This document shows positions 9,325 to 19,225 of a DNA stretch of 64,000 nucleotides, one piece after another. Origin of the DNA: Methanofervidicoccus abyssi (GTDB lineage: Archaea > AGJL01 > Methanococci > Methanococcales > Methanococcaceae); assembly GCF_004310395.1 (NCBI RefSeq), contig NZ_BFAX01000004.1, positions 62,001 through 126,000 on the forward strand, given 5' to 3'. Within the stretch, counting starts at the first letter, position 1. Every line of letters begins with the position of its first letter. The translations under genes were made by a program, and so were the position numbers. Under the pieces are notes generated by a model. That model saw only the letters and a program-made list of their open reading frames with translations, had not been told where the DNA came from and searched no databases.

Positions 9325-11124
9325 TTAAATACCCCAGAACATGTTATTCTCCAACTTTCTCTTCAATTGAATAAACATCTTCAAAGCTTCTTCCTCATCT
9401 TCTCTTAGCCTATCCTTGTACTCATGCACCATTTTTCTAACCTCCTCTTCTGGGACATCCACATAGAGTATATCATTCTCCTTCACATGTCTCCCAAGTA
9501 TGATATTTCCTTCTATAGAGATAGGTACCTGCATACCTGCAGTAGCTTCCTTAATGTTCTCCTGCTCCTTATTCTTTATCTCCCTTACAAATCCTATCTT
9601 CTTACCTTTCTCATTTATAAGGGGACTCTTTACTCTCAAGGTACCACAGAGCACTTCTATCCCACATATTGCAGGCTTACTCTTTCTAAATATGCAGTTA
9701 GGCAGTACCTTTATCACAGCAGGTCTTGTAATTTTCTCAAATTCATCAGATTTAAGGGCTTCTTCCATCTTTTTAATCCATTCTTCGTAATCTTCAACTA
9801 TCTTATAGATAACATTCCCCTGAATAATTTTAACATTGCTGTATCTCTCTAATTCCTCTTTTGCATCTGGTAGTATCTTTGAATTGAATGCTAATATTAC
9901 CCCATATAACGGATTTATCTTACTGTAGGTATGGGCCTCTATAATATCCTTCTTAGATATATCCCCCACTTCAGCCTTCCTAATCTTTACCCCCCTCTTT
10001 TTTAACTCCTTTGCAAGGGCCTCCAAGGAACCCATAGTATCTCCTTTGATTATAATACCTTCCTCGTCTGTCTCTATACTTAACTCCTCTACCTCTGCCA
10101 TAACCTCCTTTTTAGCCTCTTCTATCTTATCCTTAGGTACTATTCTGAAGGGACTACCTGCTATAACTCTATCCAGATCTGGAGCAGATATCTTTACCCC
10201 AGCTGCAGCTGTAACCATATTCACAGGTTTAAATTTATCTCTAGGATCCCTCATCTCGTCTAATGGTTTTGGTTTCAGAAGTGCTTTAACTCTTGAAACT
10301 ACAACACCATCTGGATTTCCAAGGACTATATAGTCTCCCCTTCTAGCTATTCCATCGTATATTATCGCATCTATGGTTTTACCTAAACCTCTCTCCTCCT
10401 TAACTTCCAGTACTGTACCCTTTGCAGGTCCTTTAACATCCAACTTTAGGTTATCCTCTAAGTACTTCTGAGCCAGCCCTGCTATCATCAGTAGTAGATC
10501 TGGAATACCTTCCCCTGTCTTGGCAGATACAGGTATTACACATACAGTCCTTGTAAGATCCTCTACCCTTGTAAAGAGATCTGCATCAAACCCCAACTCG
10601 TTGAGAGGTTTTATAATGTTGTTATATAGCCTTATCTCAAACTCTGTTAAGGCGTTGGGATGTTGTACCTTTTCATTGAAGTTCAAAACAAATGGTACAT
10701 CCTTAGAATTCCAACCTGGAACTAAATCCAACTTGTTAGCTGCTACTACGAAGGGTGTTTTATTCTGTTTAAGTATATTAATGGATTCTATGGTTTGAGG
10801 TTTAAATCCCTCGTTTATATCCACTACAAGTATGGCAATATCTGCCAGTGCACCTCCTCTCTTCCTCAGGGATGTAAATGCTTCATGTCCTGGAGTGTCT
10901 ATAACAAGAAGGCCAGGTATCTTTAGATCTGCCTTCAACATCCCCAAAAGATCCTTTGCAACTTTCTTTATAACATCTATTGGAATCTCACTGGCTCCGA
11001 TATGCTGAGTTATTCCTCCTGCTTCTCTCTGGGATACTCTAGTTTTTCTTATTTTATCTAGTAAAGTTGTTTTTCCATGATCTACATGACCCAATACACA
11101 TACAATAGGACATCTTAGAGACAC
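9325..11124 (-). CDS. infB: Translation initiation factor aIF5B (IF-2 homologue)
   Basis: GTPase that promotes subunit joining and initiator tRNA placement. 599 residues. G-domain motifs: G1 GHVDHGKTT, switch II DTPGHEAF, G4 NKLD, G5 SAKTGEG; then beta-barrel domains II and IV typical of eIF5B/IF2. Starts with GTG at 11124, with GGTGAT 3-5 bases upstream. The P-loop is uninterrupted, so the intein known in the Methanocaldococcus jannaschii homologue is absent. Divergent from the CODH operon. Confidence 0.96.
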   Translation of the reverse strand: MSLRCPIVCVLGHVDHGKTTLLDKIRKTRVSQREAGGITQHIGASEIPIDVIKKVAKDLLGMLKADLKIPGLLVIDTPGHEAFTSLRKRGGALADIAILVVDINEGFKPQTIESINILKQNKTPFVVAANKLDLVPGWNSKDVPFVLNFNEKVQHPNALTEFEIRLYNNIIKPLNELGFDADLFTRVEDLTRTVCVIPVSAKTGEGIPDLLLMIAGLAQKYLEDNLKLDVKGPAKGTVLEVKEERGLGKTIDAIIYDGIARRGDYIVLGNPDGVVVSRVKALLKPKPLDEMRDPRDKFKPVNMVTAAAGVKISAPDLDRVIAGSPFRIVPKDKIEEAKKEVMAEVEELSIETDEEGIIIKGDTMGSLEALAKELKKRGVKIRKAEVGDISKKDIIEAHTYSKINPLYGVILAFNSKILPDAKEELERYSNVKIIQGNVIYKIVEDYEEWIKKMEEALKSDEFEKITRPAVIKVLPNCIFRKSKPAICGIEVLCGTLRVKSPLINEKGKKIGFVREIKNKEQENIKEATAGMQVPISIEGNIILGRHVKENDILYVDVPEEEVRKMVHEYKDRLREDEEEALKMFIQLKRKLENNMFWGI

Positions 11125-11508
11125 AGTATCACCATATTTTATTATTATAAAATTATTATAAAATTAATATTAATAATGATAATAAATATTATAAATTAAG
11201 GATTAAAATAAAAAGTTGTTTATATATTAATCAGTATTATCCAGTATGGATGTATATTCTAACTAAAGTATTTTATAAATAGGATTGTTGTTTTTAAAAC
11301 CTTCTATTTTTCTCTTAACCTAAGAAAACTGTCATTTTCAGTGTTCAAGAGACGTCTCGAGAAGTGATATTTTGATGAAAATGGAGATTTTATTTAGATC
11401 CCAGTAATACTATTTTGAATATGTTAATAAAAAAGTATTTATACTATAGTGAGGAATCTTGAAATATAATGATTAATAATGATAAATTGTGGTAACCTGG
11501 TGAACTCT
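11125..11508. promoter_or_regulatory. Divergent infB/cdhA intergenic region
   Basis: 384 bases between two divergent genes. For cdhA a TATA-like AGTATTTATACTA lies at 11434-11446, about 65-75 bases before the chosen start. Upstream sit a perfect 10-bp palindrome GAGACGTCTC (11349-11358) and an inverted pair CATTTTCA (11333-11340) / TGAAAATG (11376-11383), the most structured part of the gap and a candidate operator. An AT-rich TATA-like segment for infB around 11178-11192 is only tentative. Confidence 0.45.
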
Positions 11509-13827
11509 ATGAAAGTTAAAAGAGATATAAAGAGAATAATAACTCCTATTATTCAATCCAAAAACCTAAAAATTAAGGGAAATATCACTATAGGCGATTT
11601 TAAAGAGGATACTGAATTGAAGCCTGAAGGCCCTACTCCTATGCCCAAGATAACAGATCTAAGATACTGGGATTTTAAACTCCTTAGTAGATACCCTCCT
11701 TTCTATATGCCCATATGTGATATGTGCTGTCTCTGTACCTTTGGAAAATGTGATCTAAGTAAGGGGAAGAAGGGGGCCTGTGGTATAGATATGAAAACAC
11801 AGCAGGCCAGAATAGTACTACTGGCATGTTGTATTGGGACTGCCTGTCATACTGCACATAGCAGACATCTCGTGGATACACTGATAAAGAAGTTGGGAAG
11901 GGATCATCCAATTGATCTCGGCAACAGTATTGAAGTGGAAGCTCCTATAATAAGAACTGTAATGGGGATAAGAGTTAAAACCCTTGGAGATCTAGAAAAG
12001 GTATTGGATTACTGTGAGGAACAGCTTGCCCACCTACTTTCTGTCACCCATACTGGACAGGAGGGAAGTGCACTGGACTTTGAAAGTAAGGCACTCCATG
12101 CAGGTATGTTGGATGACTTAGTTAGGGAAGTTGGTGATATAGCCCAGATAGTTGGATACGGTATGCCTAAGGGGGATATTGAGACACCTATTGTAGATAT
12201 GGGTATAAACTGTATAGATAGGGATAAACCTACAATCCTCTGTATAGGGCACAACGTAATACCTAGTACCTACATAATAGATTATATGGAGGAGAATGGG
12301 TTGGAAGAGGAGATAGAGGTATGTGGTATATGCTGTACTGCATTAGATATTACGAGATACAGTAGGGAAGCAAAGATAGTAGGGCCTCTATCTAGGCAGT
12401 TGATGTTTATAAGGAGTGGGGTTGCAGATGTAATTGTGGTAGATGAACAGTGTATAAGGACGGATATTTTAGAAGAGGCGAGAAAAACGGGGGCAGTAGT
12501 AATTGCCACCAACGATAAGATGTGTTTAGGGTTGGAAGATCTCTCCCATCTAAGTGAAGATGAGATTATCAGTAGGATACTTAGGGAAGGAGCAGGATTG
12601 GTTTTAGATGAGAGTAAGATAGGTAAGGTGGCAGTTGAACTTGCAAAGATAGTGTTTAAAAATAGAAGGGATATGAAAAAGAGCTATCTTCCTGGTTTAG
12701 AGGAGATAAGAGCATTTGCAAATAGATGTACAGAGTGCGGATGGTGTAATAGAGTATGTCCAAACTCTTTTAATATTATGGAAAGTATAATTGATGCCAA
12801 GGAAGGCAAATTTGAAAAACTTGCAGATCTCTATAAAAGGTGCTACAGTTGTGGAAGGTGTGAAAGTGAGTGTGAGAGGGATCTACCTCTTGTATCTATG
12901 ATAACAAAGGTTGGAGAATTATATCACAGTTTAAAATTTAGAGTAAGGGTAGGTAGGGGACCTATACAGGATGTGGAAATCAGAAAGGTGGGGGCACCCA
13001 TAGTATTCGGTGAGATTCCAGGAGTTGTTGCATTTGCAGGATGTACTAACTATCCTAATGGAGAAGAAGAGTTGGCATTAATGGCAAAGGAGCTACTTGA
13101 GAGGAAGTACATTGTAGTCGCCGCAGGATGTGCTTCTATATCCTTGGGGATGTGGAAGGACGAGGACGGTAAAACCTTATACGAGAAGTACCCTGGAGAG
13201 TTCATGGCTGGAGGGCTGATTAATGCAGGCCCCTGTCTATCAAACTGCCATGTAAGTGGTGCCGCCATAAAGATAGCAAACATCTTCGCCAAGTTGCCAC
13301 TAGAAGGTAACTTTGCCCAGGTTGCAGATTATATATTAAACAGGGTTGGAGCTGTTGGTGTTGCCTGGGGTGCTATGAGTCAGAAGGCTGTGGCAATTGC
13401 AACAGGGTTCAACAGATGGGGAATACCTGTAATTGTTGGACCCCATGGTATAAAGTACAGAAGATTATACTTAAGTAATGGAGAAGATTTCAAGGTTTAT
13501 GATAGAAAACTTAAGAAGGTTATAGGGATAGATCCCACACCTGAGCATCTGATAACCGCTGCAGAGAACTTCAAAGAGTGTCTATGTATGATACCAAAAC
13601 TCTGTATGAGGCCAAATGATATAAGTAAAGGTAGAAGTATGAAGGTGTATCATTATGTAACCCTATACGAGAAGTACTTCAACTGTATGCCTCCAGATCT
13701 GGAAAAGTTCATAAGGACAGAAAGAGATATACCTTTTATGCTGAAGGATAAGATAATGGAGTATTTAAAGGAGAAGGGCTGGGAGCCAAGAAAAGAAGTG
13801 CCTCAGGAGCCTACCCTGTTGTATTAA
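11509..13827 (+). CDS. cdhA: Acetyl-CoA decarbonylase/synthase alpha subunit (CO dehydrogenase)
   Basis: CO dehydrogenase catalytic subunit of the archaeal CODH/ACS complex, interconverting CO2 and CO with ferredoxin. 772 residues. N-terminal cysteine group [20 protein letters not shown] and [14 protein letters not shown] for the B/D/C-cluster region; two 4Fe-4S motifs, [12 protein letters not shown] and [11 protein letters not shown], in the middle; the C-cluster region follows, with NCHVSGAA. The frame is open from ATG 11479, but GGTGA at 11499-11503 selects ATG 11509. Followed by cdhB after 9 bases. Confidence 0.95.
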   Translation: MKVKRDIKRIITPIIQSKNLKIKGNITIGDFKEDTELKPEGPTPMPKITDLRYWDFKLLSRYPPFYMPICDMCCLCTFGKCDLSKGKKGACGIDMKTQQARIVLLACCIGTACHTAHSRHLVDTLIKKLGRDHPIDLGNSIEVEAPIIRTVMGIRVKTLGDLEKVLDYCEEQLAHLLSVTHTGQEGSALDFESKALHAGMLDDLVREVGDIAQIVGYGMPKGDIETPIVDMGINCIDRDKPTILCIGHNVIPSTYIIDYMEENGLEEEIEVCGICCTALDITRYSREAKIVGPLSRQLMFIRSGVADVIVVDEQCIRTDILEEARKTGAVVIATNDKMCLGLEDLSHLSEDEIISRILREGAGLVLDESKIGKVAVELAKIVFKNRRDMKKSYLPGLEEIRAFANRCTECGWCNRVCPNSFNIMESIIDAKEGKFEKLADLYKRCYSCGRCESECERDLPLVSMITKVGELYHSLKFRVRVGRGPIQDVEIRKVGAPIVFGEIPGVVAFAGCTNYPNGEEELALMAKELLERKYIVVAAGCASISLGMWKDEDGKTLYEKYPGEFMAGGLINAGPCLSNCHVSGAAIKIANIFAKLPLEGNFAQVADYILNRVGAVGVAWGAMSQKAVAIATGFNRWGIPVIVGPHGIKYRRLYLSNGEDFKVYDRKLKKVIGIDPTPEHLITAAENFKECLCMIPKLCMRPNDISKGRSMKVYHYVTLYEKYFNCMPPDLEKFIRTERDIPFMLKDKIMEYLKEKGWEPRKEVPQEPTLLY

Positions 13828-13836
13828 GGTGGAAAT

Positions 13837-14274
13837 ATGCTAGGAAAGAATATACCATATCAACCTACTGCAGGTACCAATCTGCACCATGCAGAAGTTA
13901 TAAGTACAAAGATAGCAGTTACCATGTTTAAAAGAAGTAAGAAGCCCCTGTTAGTGATAGGAGAAAACTGTGAAGAGGCTGTAAAATATTTGGAAGATCT
14001 AAAAATAGAAAAGATTTATACACCTAGGGAAATGAACCTCTTGGATATTATAAAGAGGATAACAAAGGAAGATTACGATTTAGTAATATTTATCGGTATA
14101 ACCTATTACTATCTAAATCAGGCTCTCTCTCATCTAAAAAATTTTTCAGACACAATAACCTTAACCCTCGATGGGAAGTATATTCCAAATGCCCGCTACT
14201 CCTTTCCGAATATGGAGTACAATGAGTATATAGAAGCTATAAAACGCTTTAGGATGCTGCTGGATAACCTCTAA
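13837..14274 (+). CDS. cdhB: Acetyl-CoA decarbonylase/synthase epsilon subunit
   Basis: 145 residues; binds the alpha subunit in the alpha2-epsilon2 CODH component and may help electron delivery. Typical opening with YQPTAGTNLHHAEVIS and a Rossmann-like core (LLVIGENCEEAV, DLVIFIGITYYYLNQALS). AAGGTGG before the ATG; tightly packed between cdhA and the ferredoxin gene. Confidence 0.92.
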   Translation: MLGKNIPYQPTAGTNLHHAEVISTKIAVTMFKRSKKPLLVIGENCEEAVKYLEDLKIEKIYTPREMNLLDIIKRITKEDYDLVIFIGITYYYLNQALSHLKNFSDTITLTLDGKYIPNARYSFPNMEYNEYIEAIKRFRMLLDNL

Positions 14275-14283
14275 GGTGGTGTG

Positions 14284-14742
14284 ATGAATCCCAAGATAGT
14301 ATTAATAGATCCTACAAAGTGCTCAAAGTGTAACGATTGTATAGTTAAATGTGAAGAAGTACATGGTGTATCGAGGATAAAGAAAGCTGAAGGAGTACCT
14401 ATCTTCTGTATGCAGTGTGAGAATGCTCCCTGTATGAATATCTGCCCTGTAGATGCAATATATCTTAAGGAGAATATTCCAGTTGTAGATAGGGAAAGAT
14501 GTATAGGTTGTAGTATGTGTGAGATAGCCTGCCCAATTGGGGCCATATTTACAAAGGATAAAGTAGCCCATAAATGCACTCTCTGCTTAGATGTGGATAG
14601 GATAACTCCAGCCTGTGTGGAGGCCTGTGGGGATAGAGCTCTGAAGTTAATATGTGACGAGTGTCTAGAGGCGATAAAAGAACCTAAGAGAAAAAAACTG
14701 ATAAAGGTTCTCTCAGAGGGAATAAAGGATATACTCCATTAA
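14284..14742 (+). CDS. Polyferredoxin-like 4Fe-4S protein of the CODH operon
   Basis: 152 residues with several 4Fe-4S motifs: CSKCNDCIVKC, CMQCENAPCMNICP, CIGCSMCEIACP, and a last set CTLCLD..CVEAC, resembling the HycB/CooF electron-transfer family. Likely shuttles electrons between CODH and a partner such as the flavoprotein encoded next. A GTG (14281) and ATG (14284) overlap; AAGGTGG upstream is best spaced for the ATG. Partner and direction are inferred from gene order. Confidence 0.85.
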   Translation: MNPKIVLIDPTKCSKCNDCIVKCEEVHGVSRIKKAEGVPIFCMQCENAPCMNICPVDAIYLKENIPVVDRERCIGCSMCEIACPIGAIFTKDKVAHKCTLCLDVDRITPACVEACGDRALKLICDECLEAIKEPKRKKLIKVLSEGIKDILH

Positions 14743-14752
14743 AGGTGGGTAT

Positions 14753-15343
14753 ATGAAGATCTTCGGTATAAGTAGCAGTCCAAGACTACAAGGTACTCAC
14801 TACTTAGTCAATTATGCTTTGGAGTATTTAAAGGAGAGAGGTTGTGAGGTAAGATATTTCTCAGTTTTCAGGAAAGATATAAAATTCTGCATCCACTGTG
14901 ATTACTGTGTAAGAAAAAAGGAGGGGTGTATTCACAAAGATGACTTAAGGGAGTTTTACGAGAACTTCATATGGGCAGATGGGATAATAATAGGCACACC
15001 TGTATATCAAGGTAATATAACTGGGCAGTTAAAAACACTGATGGATAGATGTAGGGCTATAGTTGCAAGAGATCCTAAGATCTTAAAGAATAAGGTAGGT
15101 ATGGGTATCGCTGTTGGAGGGGATAGAAATGGGGGACAGGAAATTGCATTAAGAAGTATCCACGACTTTTATATGATAAACGAGATGATATCTGTAGGTG
15201 GAGGATCCTTCGGGGCCAACTTGGGTTCAACATTCTGGTCAAAAGATAAGGGGAAGGAAGGGGTTACAGAGGATGTAGAAGGATTAAAATCTCTAAGGAA
15301 AACTTTAAAGAGATTCTTAGATACTTTGAAGAGTGTTAGATAA
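14753..15343 (+). CDS. Iron-sulfur flavoprotein (Isf family)
   Basis: 196 residues. Flavodoxin-like fold of the NADPH-dependent FMN reductase family (GISSSPRLQGTHYLV; GTPVYQGNITGQLKTLMDR) carrying the compact cysteine motif CIHCDYCVRKKEGC (Cx2Cx2Cx6C), which in Isf of Methanosarcina binds one 4Fe-4S cluster near FMN. Likely accepts electrons from ferredoxin. Last gene of the CODH operon, 10 bases after the ferredoxin gene, with a good Shine-Dalgarno (AAAGGTGGG). The physiological acceptor is unknown; O2/peroxide reduction has been proposed for the family. Confidence 0.82.
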   Translation: MKIFGISSSPRLQGTHYLVNYALEYLKERGCEVRYFSVFRKDIKFCIHCDYCVRKKEGCIHKDDLREFYENFIWADGIIIGTPVYQGNITGQLKTLMDRCRAIVARDPKILKNKVGMGIAVGGDRNGGQEIALRSIHDFYMINEMISVGGGSFGANLGSTFWSKDKGKEGVTEDVEGLKSLRKTLKRFLDTLKSVR

Positions 15344-15346
15344 TAT

Positions 15347-15619
15347 TTACTCTTCTTCTTTACTTATAATCTTAATACTGTTTATTTTACTTTCATCTAT
15401 TACTACTACATCTTTTATACCTAAAACTATCTTGAAGGGTATCAATTTGTAGTACTCATCTGAGGAAGGTATTGGACTGTTTTCTGAAGGTTCAATGTCT
15501 AAGGATATAACCTTCCCAGTATTTTCATCGAAAACAACGTCTGTTACCTTCCCTATAATACCTCCCATATTACCTATTATGGATTTTCCACAGAGTTCTC
15601 TAAAGGGTATCTTAGCCAT
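15347..15619 (-). CDS. PRC-barrel domain protein
   Basis: 90 residues forming one PRC-barrel-like domain (ELCGKSIIGNMGGIIGKVTDVVFD), the small beta-barrel also seen in RimM and photosynthetic H subunits. Methanogens carry several such stand-alone proteins of unknown function. AGGTGAAAGT before the ATG. It converges with the CODH operon, ending 4 bases after the isf stop, and diverges from guaA across a 79-base gap. Confidence 0.8.
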   Translation of the reverse strand: MAKIPFRELCGKSIIGNMGGIIGKVTDVVFDENTGKVISLDIEPSENSPIPSSDEYYKLIPFKIVLGIKDVVVIDESKINSIKIISKEEE

Positions 15620-15698
15620 ACTTTCACCTCTTACAATAAATTAAAGTAAATATATAATATAAATTTATTTATTATTATAAAAAGTTAAAAGTGATACA

Positions 15699-16256
15699 AT
15701 GATTCTCATAATAAACAATGGAGGTCAGTATGTCCATAGAATACATAGGAGTTTAAAATACTTAGGGATGCCTTCAAAGATAGTTCCTAATTCTATCTCT
15801 CCAGAGGATATTGGAGAAGAGGTAAAAGGGATTATACTAAGTGGAGGACCAGATATTGAGAAAGCCTCGAAGTGTATAGATATCATCCTAAATTCAAAGG
15901 TTCCAATATTAGGAATATGTCTTGGACATCAGTTAATATGTAAGGCCTATGGTGGGATAATTGGAAAGGCGAAAATGGAAGAGTATGCCTACACCAAGAT
16001 ATACGTAAAAGAAGAAAACGACATATTTAAGAACATCCCAAGGGAATTTACAGCCTGGGCCTCCCATAGAGATGAAGTTAAAGTTCCTCCAAAGGGTTTC
16101 AAAGTCCTAGCCTACTCAGATATCTGCAATGTGGAGGCTATGAAACATGAGGAGAGGCCTATATATGGTGTCCAATTCCATCCAGAGGTCTCTCATACTG
16201 AGTACGGTCCAGAGATCTTGAAAAACTTCTGCAATGTCTGCGGTATGAAGAGTTAA
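15699..16256 (+). CDS. guaA: GMP synthase glutaminase subunit (subunit A)
   Basis: Class I glutamine amidotransferase that feeds ammonia to the separate ATP-pyrophosphatase subunit to turn XMP into GMP. 185 residues. Nucleophile Cys in GICLGHQ and the His/Glu pair in FHPEVSHTE; start MILIINNGGQYVHRIHR is typical of archaeal split GuaA. The ATPPase subunit is not in this window. AGTGATACA before the ATG. T-rich DNA at about 16379-16412 probably ends the transcript. Confidence 0.92.
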   Translation: MILIINNGGQYVHRIHRSLKYLGMPSKIVPNSISPEDIGEEVKGIILSGGPDIEKASKCIDIILNSKVPILGICLGHQLICKAYGGIIGKAKMEEYAYTKIYVKEENDIFKNIPREFTAWASHRDEVKVPPKGFKVLAYSDICNVEAMKHEERPIYGVQFHPEVSHTEYGPEILKNFCNVCGMKS

Positions 16257-16487
16257 TATAATAAGTAAGAGCATCTAAGAAATGTTTACTTGTAAGGGAC
16301 AAATAATAAAAAATTTATAAAGATTGAAAATATATCTTGGACTATGATAAGTACCAGAAAATCGAACGGGATTTCTATTAATTCTCTCTCTTTTTATTAT
16401 TTTTATTTTCTTTATTAATATTTTTCTGTAATAAATTATTATACTAATAATTTAGTATGTTAATTTACAAACCTACCAGGTAAAATC

Positions 16488-16889
16488 ATGACATCCCTTA
16501 AAACACTCCCTCCAACTTTAAGAGAGAAGAAGAGATACATATCCTTTAAGATCATATATCCAGAGAAATTATCCAACAACGAAGTGGTTCAAATAATTAG
16601 ATCTGCGATTATCAACTACTACGGTATATGGGGGTGCTCAAGGAGTAATCCTTGGTTGATAAGTTATAACCATCCAAAGGGACTTCTGAGAGTACAGAGG
16701 GATGAAGTGGATTTTGTAAAATCTGCATTGATAACATTTAACGAGTATAAGGATAGGCCTATAAACATAACAGTGTTGGGGGTTTCTGGATCTATTAAAA
16801 AATCCAGAGAGAAGTTTTTAAAGGAGTCTCATATGGAATACTATAAAGTAATCAGGATGAAAAAAAGGGAAAAGAAAAATAAGGGATGA
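16488..16889 (+). CDS. rnp2: RNase P protein component 2 (Pop5 homologue)
   Basis: Protein subunit of archaeal RNase P, which removes 5' leaders from pre-tRNA; pairs with Rnp3 (Rpp30). 133 residues. The start LKTLPPTLREKKRYISFKI is a Pop5 signature and the fold is a single RRM-like domain; the tail is strongly basic. AGGTAAAATC before the ATG. Its stop overlaps the region of the next start, suggesting coupling to pyrD and cofG. Confidence 0.88.
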   Translation: MTSLKTLPPTLREKKRYISFKIIYPEKLSNNEVVQIIRSAIINYYGIWGCSRSNPWLISYNHPKGLLRVQRDEVDFVKSALITFNEYKDRPINITVLGVSGSIKKSREKFLKESHMEYYKVIRMKKREKKNKG

Positions 16890-16891
16890 CT

Positions 16892-17809
16892 ATGTTAAAG
16901 ATCGAGATGTGTGGGATGTGCTTTAAAAACCCTGTATTCCTAGCAGCAGGTATTATGGGAGAAACTGGAGCAGCTTTGAAGAGGATAGCGAAGAATGGAG
17001 CGGGGGCTGTATGTACAAAATCTGTTGGGTTGGAAAAGAGATCTGGCCACAGGAATCCGACTATAGTGGAGGTTGAGGGGGGATTTCTAAATGCAATGGG
17101 ACTTCCAAACCCTGGGGTTAAAGAGTACGTTAAGGAGTTGGAGGACATAGAGGATTATTTAAGGAGGATAGATGTAAAACTTATAGGTTCTATATATGGA
17201 AAGGACCCCAAGGAGTTCTCACAGGTGGCAGAAATCATAGAACCCTACGTCCATCTCTTAGAGTTAAATATCTCTTGTCCCCATGCTGGAGGAGGCTACG
17301 GTGCCCAGATAGGCCAGGATCCAGATTTATCCTATAATGTAGTATCAAGTGTTAAAGAGAGTGTAGATATACCTGTAATGGTAAAACTTACACCAAATGT
17401 AAATGATATAAAGGAGATTGCTATAGCGGTAGTTGATGGGGGCGCAGATGCCATTACTGCGATAAACACCCTAGGTCCGGGAATGGTTATAGACATAAAG
17501 ACTGGTAGACCAATACTTGGTAACAAATTTGGAGGTATGTCTGGAAAGGCCATAAAGCCTATAGCGATAAGATGCGTTTATGAGATATACTCCGTTGTAG
17601 ATGTCCCTATAGTTGGAGTAGGGGGTATCACCACGGGGTATGACGTTGTTGAATTTATGATGGCAGGTGCCACCGCTGTACAGGTAGGTACTGGGGTATA
17701 TTACAGAGGTTATGATGTATTCTACAAGATATGTAGGGAGTTGGAGGAATATCTAACTAAGAACAGTTTGAAGATAAAGGATATAGTGGGGAAGGCCCAT
17801 GAGTTCTGA
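16892..17809 (+). CDS. pyrD: Dihydroorotate dehydrogenase, catalytic subunit
   Basis: Oxidises dihydroorotate to orotate in pyrimidine synthesis; FMN-binding TIM barrel. 305 residues. Family 1B features: [14 protein letters not shown] near the start, [12 protein letters not shown] with the catalytic Cys, PVMVKLTPN, and the FMN phosphate site [11 protein letters not shown]. Class 1B enzymes normally pair with PyrK, not present here. Two starts are possible (16886 overlapping the rnp2 stop, or 16892); the second is better spaced from AAGGGATG. Overlaps cofG by 11 bases. Confidence 0.92.
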   Translation: MLKIEMCGMCFKNPVFLAAGIMGETGAALKRIAKNGAGAVCTKSVGLEKRSGHRNPTIVEVEGGFLNAMGLPNPGVKEYVKELEDIEDYLRRIDVKLIGSIYGKDPKEFSQVAEIIEPYVHLLELNISCPHAGGGYGAQIGQDPDLSYNVVSSVKESVDIPVMVKLTPNVNDIKEIAIAVVDGGADAITAINTLGPGMVIDIKTGRPILGNKFGGMSGKAIKPIAIRCVYEIYSVVDVPIVGVGGITTGYDVVEFMMAGATAVQVGTGVYYRGYDVFYKICRELEEYLTKNSLKIKDIVGKAHEF

Positions 17810-18890
17810 AGTATTTAAACACTTTGAGGACTATGTAAGTTTTTTAGAGTCTAAGGATCCTACAACTGTTATCAACACCCTAAGGTTAGTTGGTGAAAGA
17901 GAGAGGAAGAAGAAGTATATAACATATTCCAAGAACGTATTTATTCCTCTGTGTAACTGGTGTAGGAACTTTTGTGGATACTGTATCTTCAGAAGGGAGA
18001 ATTACAAACTTATGAAGGAGAAGGAAGTTAAGGAGATGCTCCTAAAGGGAAACAGATATGGATGTAAAGAGGCACTATTTACCTTCGGGGAGAGAGTAGA
18101 TGAAAACCCAAAAATAAGAGAGGAGTTAAAAAAGATGGGCTATGAGAGTATCTTAGAGTATCTCTATCACTTAGAAGAGTGGTGTCTAAACAACACCAAT
18201 CTACTACCTCATACAAACTGTGGGCTCTTGGAGTATGAAGAGTTGAAGATGTTGAAAGAAGTTAATGCTTCTATGGGTATTATGTTGGAGAACTCCAGTG
18301 AGAGGTTAATGAACACCATAGCCCACAGGAACAGTCCAGGTAAAGATCCTAAGAAACGTTTAGAGATGATAGAGAATGCAGGTAAGTTGAAAATACCCTT
18401 TACAACAGGTATTCTCGTAGGTATAGGAGAAAATAGTGAAGAGATTGTCAGATCCCTTATGGATATCAGGGAGTTATCAGAGAAGTATGGACATATTCAG
18501 GAGGTGATAATTCAGAACTTCAGATCTAAAAGGGGCATTCCTATGGAGGACTTCAAAGAACCTTCACCTTTCAAGATATTAAAGGTGATATTGGTAGCTA
18601 AGATGATACTACCTCCAGAAGTATCCATTCAGGTGCCGCCTAATCTAAACAGGGAGACTGGGCAGTTGTTTCTACTTGCAGGCGTTGACGACTGGGGAGG
18701 AGTGTCTCCAATTACAGAAGACTATGTAAATCCAGAGGCACCATGGCCTGAGATTGAAACCTTAAGGGAGTATACAGAAGAGGTAGGTTATAGGTTAAGA
18801 GAGAGGTTACCTGTATATGATAGATATATAAGTAGGGAGTGGTTAAGTGATAGGATTTTAAATAAGATCTATAATATTAAAAAAGATTAA
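17799..18890 (+). CDS. cofG: FO synthase subunit 1 (radical SAM)
   Basis: With CofH makes FO (7,8-didemethyl-8-hydroxy-5-deazariboflavin), the chromophore of coenzyme F420. 363 residues. Radical-SAM cluster motif CRNFCGYC (CX3CX2C) within [19 protein letters not shown] near residue 52; later [14 protein letters not shown] and VPPNLNRE typical of CofG. Shine-Dalgarno GGGGAAGG lies inside pyrD, with which it overlaps by 11 bases, so translation is probably coupled. CofH is not in the window. Confidence 0.94.
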   Translation: MSSEVFKHFEDYVSFLESKDPTTVINTLRLVGERERKKKYITYSKNVFIPLCNWCRNFCGYCIFRRENYKLMKEKEVKEMLLKGNRYGCKEALFTFGERVDENPKIREELKKMGYESILEYLYHLEEWCLNNTNLLPHTNCGLLEYEELKMLKEVNASMGIMLENSSERLMNTIAHRNSPGKDPKKRLEMIENAGKLKIPFTTGILVGIGENSEEIVRSLMDIRELSEKYGHIQEVIIQNFRSKRGIPMEDFKEPSPFKILKVILVAKMILPPEVSIQVPPNLNRETGQLFLLAGVDDWGGVSPITEDYVNPEAPWPEIETLREYTEEVGYRLRERLPVYDRYISREWLSDRILNKIYNIKKD

Positions 18891-19225
18891 AAAAGAATAG
18901 AAATTTACATCCTACTTAACCGGCATATGATATAACCCAGGGGAAGAACTTACTTTATTTTTTCACCTGTAGTTTTTTTATTTTACGATTTTAATTATTC
19001 TTTTTATTATTTTCATTAAGATTTTTGTTATAATAATAATTATTTTATTAACCACGATTTTTGATCATTACTATAATAATTATAAATATATAGGGTTAAA
19101 CTTTCACTCTTTTTACTTTGTCCCTTATATATTTGACAGTTTTAGAGATTCTCTGTAGTATTTATTATAAATTATTCTCTTTTTTACAGGTTTATAACCT
19201 ATATATCTTTAATTTATAGTGGAAA
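18891..19225. other. Gene-free convergent gap cofG/glgA
   Basis: 335 bases between convergent stops. Several T-runs (around 18955-18975) could end cofG transcription. A short palindrome AGAGATTCTCT lies at 19144-19154. No ORF or RNA gene recognised. Confidence 0.5.
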
